Source of the DNA: Bacteroidota bacterium
GTDB taxonomy: Bacteria; Bacteroidota; Ignavibacteria; SZUA-365
DNA length: 25,726 nucleotides
Direction: 5' to 3'
NCBI GenBank assembly: GCA_018224415.1
Contig: JAGTUZ010000237.1
Location: 1-25,726 of the forward strand
Below the pieces are notes generated by a model. The model was given only the letters and a program-made list of their open reading frames with translations, was not told where the DNA came from and made no database searches. This document shows, piece after piece, positions 8,663 to 17,549 of this stretch. Every line of letters starts with the position of its first letter. The stretch's first letter is position 1. Position numbers and translations under genes: made by a program.

Positions 8663-11600
8663 TCAATTCTGTGCGTACTTCGCGATCGCGTCTTTCCCGA
8701 AATCCACTGCCACAAGCTTCGAGATCCCTTCCTCTTCCATGGTCACCCCGTACAGCGTATCCGCTGCGGCCATGGTGCGCTTGTTGTGCGTCACCACGAT
8801 GAACTGCGTGCTGTGCGAGAATTCGCCGATGATGCGGATGAAGCGGTCGACGTTCGCATCATCGAGTGGGGCGTCGACCTCGTCGAGAATACAGAAGGGA
8901 CTGGGTTTGACGAGATAGATGGCAAAGAGCAGGGCAATGGCTGTCAGCGTCTTTTCACCGCCCGACAGCATGTCAATCGAATGCGGACGCTTGCCGCGCG
9001 GTTTCGCGATGATATCGATACGCGCTTCGAGCGGATCTTCGTTCTCCTGAAGGATAAGGTCCGCCTCATCGCCTTCGTCAAAAAGAGATTTGAAGATCTT
9101 GATAAAATTCTCCCGGATCAGCGAGAAGGTCTCGGAGAATTTCTGCTTGGCGGTCTCATTGATTTCGCGGATGGTGTCGCGAAGTGTCTGCTGCGAAGTG
9201 ATCAGATCCTGTCGTTGCTCGGTCAGCAGGTCAAAGCGCTCCTTCTCTTCTTTCCATTCTTCGAAGGCAAGAGGATTGACCGGGCCGAGCACACGGATCT
9301 TCTGCCGAAGATCGTTGATTTCCTCCCGCTCCTGGGCGAGGTCGAACACATCGTCCTCCGCTTCGTCGCCGCGCGCGAGTTCAATTTCGAATTCCTCGCG
9401 TGCTCGTTCCTCGAGTGAGATGATTCGCTGCTTGATTTCCGACACCTTGAGATCGATCTCGTGCACGAGATTGATGTTCTGTGTCTGTTTCTGCCGGTCG
9501 TCATGCAGGGCTTTCTCGATGCCGAGAAGTTCGGAGCGCTTTGCCTCGAGCTCCTGTTCGATCTGCCGTACCGCTTCGCGCGAGGTCGCATGCACCTCTT
9601 CCATCTCCTGCAGTTCGAAACGCAGCCGGGAGATCACGTCGACGAGGCCACGCGCGGATTCTTCCGAATCCACGATTTCCTGTGCCGCGGTTTCCAGTGC
9701 GTGTTCGGTTTCATGCAGCGAAACGCTGAGACGATCGAACTCGTTGCGGAGGTTCTGGATGTCGCCGCGTTTCTGCACAACGCGCACGTTGGCACCACTG
9801 ACCGCTTCGTTGCTCTGGTTGTAATTGCGTTCGAGTTCGGCGAGCACATCGTGTTCGCGCCGCACCTCCTCCTCGACGTCCGCCTGCTGGGCGCGCAGGG
9901 CTTCGGCCTGTGGCCGGAGTTCACCCTGACGTGCGTCGATCTGCCCACCTTCCTCCTCGAGACGCGTCCGTTCTTCGGCGTTTTTCTGCAGGATGCGTTC
10001 GAACTTTTCAATCTCGAACATCATCTGCGCGATGCGACGTTCATGCGCCGAGAGTTCCTGCTGGGTCTGCTTCATTTTCTCGGCGTACGCCCGCAGATCG
10101 ATGCCGCTGTATTCGAGGTTTTTGTCCTCCAGAAATTCCTGGTTCTCGAGAAGCTGCTTCTTGAGTTGATCCACATCGCGCGACAGGGCGGCGATCTGGT
10201 CTTTTTTACCGATCATGCTCCCTTCCTCCTGGCCATGGCTGCCGCCACGCACCAGACCCCGACTGTCGAAGATGTCGCCTCCGAGCGTGACGCAGTGGAT
10301 TTCCGGATATTCCCGAATGCAGCCATGCGCCACTTCCGCGTCCCGCACGATGAGCACATGCCGCAGCAGCATGGTGAAAAGGCGGTTGTAGTGTGCCTCA
10401 TAGCGCACGAGGTCGGCCGCCCAGCCAATGATGCCGTCACCGGCGATGGGAAATGTGGAGGAGGAAACCTCGGGAATGCGCGCGAGGACGGCGAAGGTGG
10501 CTTTGCCCTTGCGATGTTCTTTCAGGTTCTGCAGTCCGCTTACCGCCTCGTTCATGTCATTGACGAGAATGTAATGGGCGGCATCTCCGAGTACGGCCTC
10601 AACCGCGACCCGCAGATCCTCACGCGTGTTCACGGCGTCTGCAATCGTGCCATATCGCGAGGCCGACCAATCCCGGTTGCGAAGAAGATGCTGCACGCTT
10701 TCGTTATATCCCTCGAGCCGGTCGACGAGACCGTTGATGAAATCAATGCGCGTCATCTTCTCGCCAATCAGACCCTGGATTTCGAAGGCCCGGTTCTGAA
10801 GCAGGTCGATCTCGTTTCGGAGCGACTGCTTGTGCTCTTCCATCCGGTGGAATTCACGCTCCGCCTCCACAACCGTATCGGAGAGAGTGGCCTGACCGGC
10901 ATCGACCTCCGAGAGCTGCGCCCGCATGCTGGCGAGATTGCGTTCCGCGTCAGCATCCTCGTCGGCCAACCGTGCGCGCAACCGTTCGATGGTCTCGCTC
11001 CGCGCCCCGAGCCGGTCGATTTCATTCTGCAGCTGCGCATGCTGCTGCATCAGTTCCATCCGCCGCTGCTGGCGGCTCTCGGCCTGCAGCTTTTTCTGCG
11101 AAACCTGTTCCTCGATCGTACGATGCGTTTCGCGCAGTACGCCGCTTTCCGACTCGAGCGCTTCCAGCTCGGAGACGCAATCCTCCATCTCGTGCGTCAG
11201 CTGCCCTTTTCGCGTCTCAATTTCTGTAATACGGACTTCATTATTGTCTTTATCCTCTTTCAACCGTGCGGCACGCTGCAGCAGGGAGCGCTCGCGTTCC
11301 TCGTTGACGAGCAGTTGCTGACGTGTCTCGTTGATGCGAGCCACCAGGCCCGAAAACTCCTCGCGTCTTTCGTCGAGACGGTGTTCGATATCCCGTTCAT
11401 CGTTGCGATGGGCATCGAGCAGGACCTCTTCTTCGTCCATCCGCGTCGCCATGCTTTCACGTTCTTCGATGGTCACGCGGAGGCGTTCCTCCAGCGGGAC
11501 GAGGCGCCGGAACAGATTGTTGTAATCGCGCTGCAGCACGTCGACTTCGAGCAAACGCAGACGATCCATGTATTCATTGTACCGTTCGGCTTTTTTGGCC

Positions 11601-12223
11601 TGTCGGTTCAGCGAGTTGACCGTCTTTCCGACCTCGGTAATGATGTCATCCACGCGCAGCAGATCAGAGTCGACGTCGGAGAGCTTGCGCAGCGCCTCTT
11701 TACGGCGCGCCTTGTACTTCGTCACCCCTGCCGCTTCCTCGAACAGCCGGCGTCGCTCTTCCATCTTGTCGCTGAGTATGGTTTCAACCATTTTCAGCTC
11801 GATCACGGAATAGGCATTGGCGCCCATGCCGGTATCCATGAACAGATTGAGAATGTCCTTGAGCCTGCAGATCGTGCGATTGAGCAGGTATTCGCTTTCA
11901 CCTGACCGGTACACGCGTCGCGTGATCGTGAGTTCGTTGTACTCGAGAGGGAGGATGCCCTTGTTGTTTTCGATTGTCAGCGACACCTCGGCCATGCCAA
12001 TGGGCTTGCGTACCTTGGTACCGTTGAAAATCACGTCTTCCATCTTGTCGCTGCGGAGCGTGGAATACCGCTGTTCGCCGAGCGCCCAGCGCAAGGCATC
12101 AACGATGTTTGTCTTGCCGCAGCCATTCGGCCCGACGATCGCGGTCACGCCATCGTTGAGCACAACATTGGTCTTGTTGGCAAAGGATTTGAATCCGAAA
12201 AGTTCGAGTTTGCTGAGATACAT
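8663..12223 (-). CDS. smc: chromosome segregation protein SMC
   Basis: A full-length 1186-residue SMC ATPase, which dimerises and with ScpA/ScpB compacts and aligns sister chromosomes. The N-terminal head carries Walker A GPNGCGKT (31-38). Long coiled coils rich in E, R, Q and L run at about 170-500 and 670-1000. The hinge lies at about 510-665 (RYGTIADAVNTREDL, ending near GLVRGG). The C-terminal head carries the ABC signature LSGGEK (about 1086) and Walker B CILDEVDAPLDD (about 1111-1122), with the D-loop and the H-loop histidine in VVTHNK. No Shine-Dalgarno is visible. It lies 25 nt downstream of the GH2-like gene and is probably cotranscribed with it. parS sites, where ParB loads SMC in other bacteria, lie about 3 kb upstream. 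Confidence 0.97.
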   Translation of the reverse strand: MYLSKLELFGFKSFANKTNVVLNDGVTAIVGPNGCGKTNIVDALRWALGEQRYSTLRSDKMEDVIFNGTKVRKPIGMAEVSLTIENNKGILPLEYNELTITRRVYRSGESEYLLNRTICRLKDILNLFMDTGMGANAYSVIELKMVETILSDKMEERRRLFEEAAGVTKYKARRKEALRKLSDVDSDLLRVDDIITEVGKTVNSLNRQAKKAERYNEYMDRLRLLEVDVLQRDYNNLFRRLVPLEERLRVTIEERESMATRMDEEEVLLDAHRNDERDIEHRLDERREEFSGLVARINETRQQLLVNEERERSLLQRAARLKEDKDNNEVRITEIETRKGQLTHEMEDCVSELEALESESGVLRETHRTIEEQVSQKKLQAESRQQRRMELMQQHAQLQNEIDRLGARSETIERLRARLADEDADAERNLASMRAQLSEVDAGQATLSDTVVEAEREFHRMEEHKQSLRNEIDLLQNRAFEIQGLIGEKMTRIDFINGLVDRLEGYNESVQHLLRNRDWSASRYGTIADAVNTREDLRVAVEAVLGDAAHYILVNDMNEAVSGLQNLKEHRKGKATFAVLARIPEVSSSTFPIAGDGIIGWAADLVRYEAHYNRLFTMLLRHVLIVRDAEVAHGCIREYPEIHCVTLGGDIFDSRGLVRGGSHGQEEGSMIGKKDQIAALSRDVDQLKKQLLENQEFLEDKNLEYSGIDLRAYAEKMKQTQQELSAHERRIAQMMFEIEKFERILQKNAEERTRLEEEGGQIDARQGELRPQAEALRAQQADVEEEVRREHDVLAELERNYNQSNEAVSGANVRVVQKRGDIQNLRNEFDRLSVSLHETEHALETAAQEIVDSEESARGLVDVISRLRFELQEMEEVHATSREAVRQIEQELEAKRSELLGIEKALHDDRQKQTQNINLVHEIDLKVSEIKQRIISLEERAREEFEIELARGDEAEDDVFDLAQEREEINDLRQKIRVLGPVNPLAFEEWKEEKERFDLLTEQRQDLITSQQTLRDTIREINETAKQKFSETFSLIRENFIKIFKSLFDEGDEADLILQENEDPLEARIDIIAKPRGKRPHSIDMLSGGEKTLTAIALLFAIYLVKPSPFCILDEVDAPLDDANVDRFIRIIGEFSHSTQFIVVTHNKRTMAAADTLYGVTMEEEGISKLVAVDFGKDAIAKYAQN

Positions 12224-12248
12224 ATTGAGGAGTGTTTATGCGAAGATA

Positions 12249-14888
12249 TCAGGCGGCCGCCTGGGTGACGTTCCACCAGATATCGGCGAAATACCGCAGG
12301 TATGCAAAAATATTGTAGGTGCCGTCAAGGGAGAGCAGCCACCACGCCGCACCCGCGACGAGCAGCAGGTATCCGCCGGCGTAGAAAAAGACGGGACGAA
12401 TATCGAAGACAATGGCAATGCCTTTCAGGATCCGGCTTACGATCCAGATGTGGAAAATGGCATAGACCAGCACGGAAAAGACGTCCAGCACCGGAATGTC
12501 CATCAGCCGGTACAGAACCATGCCGAACGGCGCGAGCATGATCATCGGCAGCACCGACCACATCGAAACGCTGTACGCATCAAACAGGAACACCTTTTTC
12601 CGGCTGGCAAAGGCGACGAGGCGGATCAGCAGGGTGAGGAGCAGCAGGAGGACAAACAGCGCCGCGGTCACAAGCAGCATGTTTTCCAGCGGATTCCATG
12701 CTGAATAATTCAGCCACTGCTTGAACCCCACGGAATGCACGAACTGAGAGATAACGTGGTCAACCAGGATATTGGTCTTCCAGAAATACAGGATGTTCGC
12801 ATATAGCAGTGCCGCAGAAAGGCAACCGATGAAACCAACCATGGAGGTCTGGAATATAGAAAGCATTCGCTGATCGCGAACGTCGGCAAAGAAGTTGTAC
12901 GGGCGAAGCAGCGACCGGCTCACGTTTTCACGGAAACGCCGGAAGAGGTTATAGACAACCGCGAAAATGAGAATGATCAGAATTCCGATCACCACGAAGC
13001 TGACAGGATGCTCTTCCTCGTAATTGCCCGTTACCAAAACCGGTGCTTTCTCGTTGTTCAAGCTCGCCTTGAGCACATCGTACGCGAAACGCTTCTGCCG
13101 GTACCGGTCGACCACACCCGTCGTCGCAGTGAACTGATGCACACGGTCGACGGCCATGATCGGACGGGAAACCGCCCAGTCGGCAAAAGAATGCACCACA
13201 ATGCCCGCAAACCCGAGATCGCGTGTTTCCTTGAAGAGTCGCAGGAAAAATTGTCCCTGTGCATCGATCGATCGCGCATCGCTGTATCCATTGTAATTAC
13301 CGATCTGCACTGGATACATCAAGGAGCTGACGAAAACCGGGAAGCCGCGTCCTTCGACGACATTCGCCTGCAACAGACTGATGACGGACTCGGTCGCTTC
13401 GGGACTGACATCCAGCCCGATCATGTCCAGGCCTTCCGGAAGCGAGGAGGGAAGTGAGCTCTGGAAGGAAACGTAATGCAACGGCGCTTCCGTCTCGCGC
13501 ACGACGGTAGCGAGATCCTTGATATACCCCGCCAGTGCCTGGCTGTCACCTTCCACGCCCTGCGCAAGACCGATCGCGACAATCGACGGGTGGTTCAGAT
13601 CGCGTGATGAAATTTCGCGATAGGCATTCCGCGCACTGACACGAATCCCGTCCTTGCGCAGCAATGCATCCGGTGCGTTTCGCAGTGGCAGGTCCACAAA
13701 CAGCATGATGCCATAACGGTCGCACAGCGAAATCATATACGGATGCACCGAGCCGTAGACGAGGCGCACGGCGTTGATGCCGAGATTTTTCATCAGCAGC
13801 ACGTCGCGCTCCATCTCGTCGAAAGACAGGCTGCGGCCATGCCGCGGTGAATCCTCCACGTACGTCAGCGCCTTGATAAACACCGGGGCCCCGTTCAACA
13901 TCAGTCCGTTTTCCCCCATACGCACACTGCGGAAACCGACCTGCTGCATGGACTCGTCGATAATCGTACCGCCTTTCATCGTCCGCTGGCGCAGCATATA
14001 GATATTCGGGGACTCCGGTGACCAGAGCCGCACGGACGGCAGCGTCGCCGAAAGTTCCACTTCCTTGAGACGGTCAGACTCCACGATAACGCGGTTTGCC
14101 TCGCTGGTCGCCAGCACCGCACCCGTGACGGGGTCGAGGACATCGAAATAATGGGTGACGTAACTCCTCCCAAAGCCGGCCGACAACGTATCACCAGGGA
14201 GCGATGAAATTTCGCCCGTATTGAGCAATGCACGGTAATACACGGTGGCAGGGCGTCCCTCGCCCGTGACCTTCGTTGTAACATACGATTCCTGCACCCA
14301 CACCCCGCGATGCGCCACGATGCCGATATCATGCACGATACCGCCATGATTCCGGCGGTCCCACAACTGCTCGTACATCGGGACCGTCTCGTGCGTGCTG
14401 AGATGGTTGTGTACAAGGATCTCTATCCGGTTCGATCCCGGTCGCAGAACGCCCGGAGAGATCTTGAACGAGAACGACGTCAGTCCGGCATGTTTACCGA
14501 CAAACTGACCGTTAATACTTATTTCGCAGTAATACGAGATACTCTGTGCGCTGAGCTGGAACACGGAAGAGGAAACGAGAGCGCGGGGAACGGAAAACTC
14601 GCGCCGGAACAGCACACGGTGGTTTCCATGATAGGAGGAAGGAACGCTGACACCCCGCCATTGCTCGCTGTCATCGACACGGTACTGCCATTCTCCGTTG
14701 AGATCGATGATGCTCTTGTACTCCGATGGCGCCAGGAGCCCCATGCTCAGATCCGATGGCAGCGTCCGCCGTTGCTCGAGAAACACCGGCTGCGCGGACA
14801 GAAACGGAACGGGCACAGTACAAAAAACAATGAGGAAAAGGAGCGCACGGAAGGTCGGGGAAGCGATGGCAGGATCTCTCTGCGACAT
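12249..14888 (-). CDS. GH2-fold protein fused to a multi-pass membrane domain; catalytic residues apparently lost
   Basis: About 879 residues from the ATG at 14888, chosen because it gives a signal peptide (MSQRDPAIAS to FLSAQ) and has a GGTGA-like site upstream; the frame stays open to 15104 but that part looks non-coding. The order is a GH2 sugar-binding beta domain (about 45-200, DLNGEWQYRV), an Ig-like domain, and a TIM barrel (about 300-600) recognised by LMKNLGINAVRL, CDRYGIMLFVDLP and NHPSIV. In active GH2 enzymes the acid/base is the Glu of a GNE motif after NHPSI and the nucleophile is the Glu of a TEYG-like motif; here the segments read AIGLAQGVEGD (about 436) and FPVFVSSLMYPV (about 515-528), so both appear missing. 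About six membrane segments follow (about 625-855) and may resemble Yip1-type domains. A sugar-sensing or scaffold role at the envelope is inference. Confidence 0.75.
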   Translation of the reverse strand: MSQRDPAIASPTFRALLFLIVFCTVPVPFLSAQPVFLEQRRTLPSDLSMGLLAPSEYKSIIDLNGEWQYRVDDSEQWRGVSVPSSYHGNHRVLFRREFSVPRALVSSSVFQLSAQSISYYCEISINGQFVGKHAGLTSFSFKISPGVLRPGSNRIEILVHNHLSTHETVPMYEQLWDRRNHGGIVHDIGIVAHRGVWVQESYVTTKVTGEGRPATVYYRALLNTGEISSLPGDTLSAGFGRSYVTHYFDVLDPVTGAVLATSEANRVIVESDRLKEVELSATLPSVRLWSPESPNIYMLRQRTMKGGTIIDESMQQVGFRSVRMGENGLMLNGAPVFIKALTYVEDSPRHGRSLSFDEMERDVLLMKNLGINAVRLVYGSVHPYMISLCDRYGIMLFVDLPLRNAPDALLRKDGIRVSARNAYREISSRDLNHPSIVAIGLAQGVEGDSQALAGYIKDLATVVRETEAPLHYVSFQSSLPSSLPEGLDMIGLDVSPEATESVISLLQANVVEGRGFPVFVSSLMYPVQIGNYNGYSDARSIDAQGQFFLRLFKETRDLGFAGIVVHSFADWAVSRPIMAVDRVHQFTATTGVVDRYRQKRFAYDVLKASLNNEKAPVLVTGNYEEEHPVSFVVIGILIILIFAVVYNLFRRFRENVSRSLLRPYNFFADVRDQRMLSIFQTSMVGFIGCLSAALLYANILYFWKTNILVDHVISQFVHSVGFKQWLNYSAWNPLENMLLVTAALFVLLLLLTLLIRLVAFASRKKVFLFDAYSVSMWSVLPMIMLAPFGMVLYRLMDIPVLDVFSVLVYAIFHIWIVSRILKGIAIVFDIRPVFFYAGGYLLLVAGAAWWLLSLDGTYNIFAYLRYFADIWWNVTQAAA

Positions 14889-15345
14889 GTATGTCACCGT
14901 ACAGTTTTGCATGAACAGAAATGTACGAAACCTCCGCCTATCAAAAAAGAGGGGGACGTTCGAACGTGAATTTGCTTCGGACCCCGATTCATCACCCGGG
15001 GCCAGGGTTCCAACACCAAACATCAACTTCATCACACAGGACAATGAAAACACCCAGCAGAACAACATCGCAGAGAAGAATGGGCATTTCCTGATAAACA
15101 GCATTGTAAGTCTAATAAAAACAGATGCTTATGCTGTACTTGGCAACGTTGGCCACCTGCAAGGAGGATCCGACCGTCCACTCGATCCTGACAACATGCA
15201 CCTGAAGGGGCGCTATGCCCCCAAAACGGAACTTCCAGGCCGATCCACTTACGACCTGCAGCGCACCTGCGCGACAGCCATACGGATCACAACCCATATC
15301 TTTTCTCATTATCTCCATCAATTCAGGTTCATCGGGTCCATGTTC
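14889..15345. other. non-coding interval upstream of the GH2-like gene
   Basis: I find no convincing gene here. The minus-strand frame of the GH2-like gene stays open to 15104, and a 92-codon minus-strand frame covers 15112-15390, but neither resembles a known protein. The interval holds a perfect 12-bp palindrome, ACGTTCGAACGT (14956-14967), about 70 bp upstream of the GH2-like start; it could be an operator. It presumably also holds the promoter for the GH2-like gene and smc, but I cannot pick one out with confidence. Confidence 0.4.
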
Positions 15346-15361
15346 TGTTTCACGTGAAACA
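15346..15361. promoter_or_regulatory. parS: parS centromere site (exact consensus)
   Basis: TGTTTCACGTGAAACA is an exact match to the 16-bp palindromic parS site bound by ParB/Spo0J, as established in Bacillus subtilis and widely conserved. ParB nucleates here, spreads, recruits SMC, and is moved by ParA. A perfect 16-bp palindrome matching this consensus is very unlikely by chance. parA and parB themselves are outside the window. Confidence 0.9.
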
Positions 15362-15446
15362 CATCCGGGATGTAAACTCTCCTGATTCATGGAGGAATGC
15401 TAAGCACAGTCGTTGTAGAATTGTGATCGAGAGAAAACATTATCCG

Positions 15447-15525
15447 GGCTTTCACCAGGCAACGGCTTTCACCAGGCAACGGCTTTCACCAGGCAACGGC
15501 TTTCACCAGGCAACGGCTTTCACCC
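15447..15525. repeat. 17-bp tandem repeat, four full copies plus a partial one
   Basis: The unit ggctttcaccaggcaac is repeated perfectly at 15447-15463, 15464-15480, 15481-15497 and 15498-15514, followed by an 11-base partial copy to 15525. An inverted copy of its core, ggtgaaagcc, lies at 15584-15593. The array sits between the two parS sites. It could be an iteron-like protein-binding array or simply a slippage product; the identical copies mean it is recent or under selection. Confidence 0.9.
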
Positions 15526-15594
15526 GGGTCGGTCATGCCGATAATAGAGATAGGGGAGCGGATGAGCGTGCGGTGCGACACCCGGTGAAAGCCG

Positions 15595-15623
15595 AAAAAA
15601 AACCCCCTGCCACGCAAGGGGTT
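15595..15623 (-). terminator. intrinsic terminator of the rpmH-rnpA-yidD-yidC operon
   Basis: On the minus strand AACCCC (complement of 15618-15623) pairs with GGGGTT (complement of 15601-15606) and is followed by an uninterrupted T-run. It lies 22 bp after the yidC stop codon, with the second parS site squeezed between stop and stem. Confidence 0.75.
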
Positions 15624-15639
15624 CGTTTCACGTGAAACA
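15624..15639. promoter_or_regulatory. parS: second parS centromere site (one mismatch)
   Basis: CGTTTCACGTGAAACA matches the 16-bp parS consensus at 15 positions; only the first base differs (C for T). It lies 278 bp from the exact site, five bases past the yidC stop codon and directly against the terminator stem. Clusters of parS near the replication origin are typical. Confidence 0.83.
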
Positions 15640-15644
15640 GTATA

Positions 15645-17522
15645 TCAGAACTGCTTCTTTTTCTTGGCGGGTTTTTGCTGTTCCTTGGCTTTCTCCTGCA
15701 TGGAGGCCATGGCGCGATCTGTCCAGCTCTGCTTTTTCTTTCCATCCTTGGGCGTGACTCTCACCAGGGGTTCGTCCTGATGGCGCTTGTTGATCAGGTG
15801 CTGCTGTCCGATGGAGAGCAGGTTGAACATGAAGTAATACAGGTTGAGTCCGGAGGGGAAGGAGTTGAAAAGAATCCAGAACATGACAGGCATCATGTAC
15901 ACCATGGATTTCTGCCTCGGATCCTTGATCGTCATTTTCTGCTGGACGAACATGGTCACGGCCATCATGAGTGCGAGTCCGCTGATGAAGCTCATCCCGA
16001 GCAGGGGAATCTTGAACGGCAGGGTCACGAGGATGTCCGGCGCGGAGAGATCGTTGATCCAGCTCACAAAGGGTTGATGCCGGAGTTCGATCGTCGAACG
16101 GAAAATGGAGAACAGGGCAAAAAGGATTGGCATCTGCAGCAGCATCGGAAGACAGCCGCCGGCTGGATTGACACCATAATCCTTGTACAGTTTCATGGTC
16201 TCGACATTCTGTTTCTGCTGGTCGTCTTTGTACTTCTCCCTGATTTCCGTCATCAGCGGTTGCAGCTTCTGCATTCTCTGCATGGAGGCCATGCTGGTCT
16301 TTGTAAGCGGATAGAGGAGCAGTTTGATGAGTATGCTGAAGATGATGATCACCACACCGTAATTGGGGATGAAGCTGTGCAGGAAGCTGAACAGCGGCAT
16401 GACGAGGTACTCGGAAAACGGACGCACCACGAATTCCCAGCCCAGGCTGAGGACTTGTTCCATGCCTTTGTACTGATCGGCGAGGATATCGTAATCGAGC
16501 GGACCAATGTATATCGTGAAACGGGAGATCTCGGAAGACTCGCCGCGATATTTGACCTTCAATCCTGCTTCGTATATTTCCCGCTTGCCCTCTTCCGGAT
16601 AATCATAGGCCCGACCTTCGAGATAAACGCCGGTTCCCATGAATCCATCCCTGACCATCAGGGCGTTGAGGAAATACTTGTTCTTGATCACGATCCATTC
16701 CGTTTCGCCATCGAAAGTGGACTTTTCCACCTCTGTGTCGTCGGCATCAAAGGATTCGCGAGTGCCATTGACCATGACGTCGGTTTCGGAAAACGTCGCC
16801 TCCTCCACGCTATTGCGCTCGGTGTGCGCAGGAGAGTGCAGTGTCACCTGGTATTCGAAATTGGCGAGGACGTCTGCCATGTTGCGCATTTCGATGTCGA
16901 GGTCCGTTGTGAATCCGCCGCTGTGCACGGTGAAATGCTTCACCATGGCAATGCTGTCACCTCGGACAGGGAGAATGGCTTTGAACGACCAGCTCGCCGT
17001 GTCCTCCAGCACAATACGCCGGCTTGTCGGCACATTCTCGAACTGGAAGTACAGATCCTTGGTATTGATGAATCTTCCGTCGGAGCTCGAGAAGACAACA
17101 TTGTAATCGCTGCTTCTTTCCCAATCGATCAGCTGCAGCGGCTTTTCATTCCAGGTTTCGAATCCCTTCAGTCGCCAACGCTTTATGCTTCCGCCCCGAG
17201 AGGTAAACACCGCCTCGTATTTTTCTGTCTCAATTACAAACGTTTCTTCCTGCCCCTTTCCGAGATGGTTGAACCACATGCCGAAGCGGCTGAATTCTGC
17301 CGTTGCATTGGCGCTGTCGGTCGCCGCCGCTTCCTGGCGAGGGGGCGGCGCGTCCGCATTGACGTCAGCATTGTTCTTGTTTTTGGCCGCCTCCTGGTTG
17401 GCCAGTTCCTGCCGCTGCCGCTCCTGCTGCTGCAGTTCTTCCTGGCTTGGGGTGGTCATGAACATCCAGACCACAAACAGGACGGCAATGAGGATAAAAC
17501 CGATGACCGCGTTTCTGTCCAT
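15645..17522 (-). CDS. yidC: membrane protein insertase YidC
   Basis: A 625-residue inner-membrane insertase that integrates and folds membrane proteins alone or with SecYEG. The N-terminal signal anchor (about 5-23, VIGFILIAVLFVVWMFM) is followed by a Q/E/N-rich linker and a large periplasmic beta domain (about 75-350) as in Gram-negative YidC. The conserved five-helix core begins at about 370 with YGVVIIIFSILIKLLLYPLT and the cytoplasmic helical hairpin SMQRMQKLQPLM, and continues through GGCLPMLLQMPILFALF to FPSGLNLYYFMFN. A basic tail (KPAKKKKQF) fits ribosome contact. It is the last gene of rpmH-rnpA-yidD-yidC, 27 nt after yidD, and is followed by parS and a terminator. Confidence 0.97.
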   Translation of the reverse strand: MDRNAVIGFILIAVLFVVWMFMTTPSQEELQQQERQRQELANQEAAKNKNNADVNADAPPPRQEAAATDSANATAEFSRFGMWFNHLGKGQEETFVIETEKYEAVFTSRGGSIKRWRLKGFETWNEKPLQLIDWERSSDYNVVFSSSDGRFINTKDLYFQFENVPTSRRIVLEDTASWSFKAILPVRGDSIAMVKHFTVHSGGFTTDLDIEMRNMADVLANFEYQVTLHSPAHTERNSVEEATFSETDVMVNGTRESFDADDTEVEKSTFDGETEWIVIKNKYFLNALMVRDGFMGTGVYLEGRAYDYPEEGKREIYEAGLKVKYRGESSEISRFTIYIGPLDYDILADQYKGMEQVLSLGWEFVVRPFSEYLVMPLFSFLHSFIPNYGVVIIIFSILIKLLLYPLTKTSMASMQRMQKLQPLMTEIREKYKDDQQKQNVETMKLYKDYGVNPAGGCLPMLLQMPILFALFSIFRSTIELRHQPFVSWINDLSAPDILVTLPFKIPLLGMSFISGLALMMAVTMFVQQKMTIKDPRQKSMVYMMPVMFWILFNSFPSGLNLYYFMFNLLSIGQQHLINKRHQDEPLVRVTPKDGKKKQSWTDRAMASMQEKAKEQQKPAKKKKQF

Positions 17523-17549
17523 AATACTATCTTCTTGTTTTTACGTGTG

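Noticed and set aside
9461..11905. Very long plus-strand open frame (814 codons) opposite smc
   Set aside because: It is antisense to the coiled-coil part of SMC, whose protein has complete family motifs; the plus-strand translation shows no recognisable domain. Long antisense frames are expected in GC-rich coding DNA.
14889..15104. N-terminal extension of the GH2-like protein
   Set aside because: The ATG at 14888 gives a standard signal peptide; the extra 72 residues would bury it behind unrelated sequence.
15112..15390. 92-codon minus-strand frame covering the exact parS site
   Set aside because: No recognisable domain, no ribosome site, no conserved neighbour arrangement; the VSRET it encodes is simply parS read as codons. 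It cannot be excluded entirely.
15447..15525. CRISPR array
   Set aside because: The 17-bp units are directly abutting with no spacers, and no cas genes are near.
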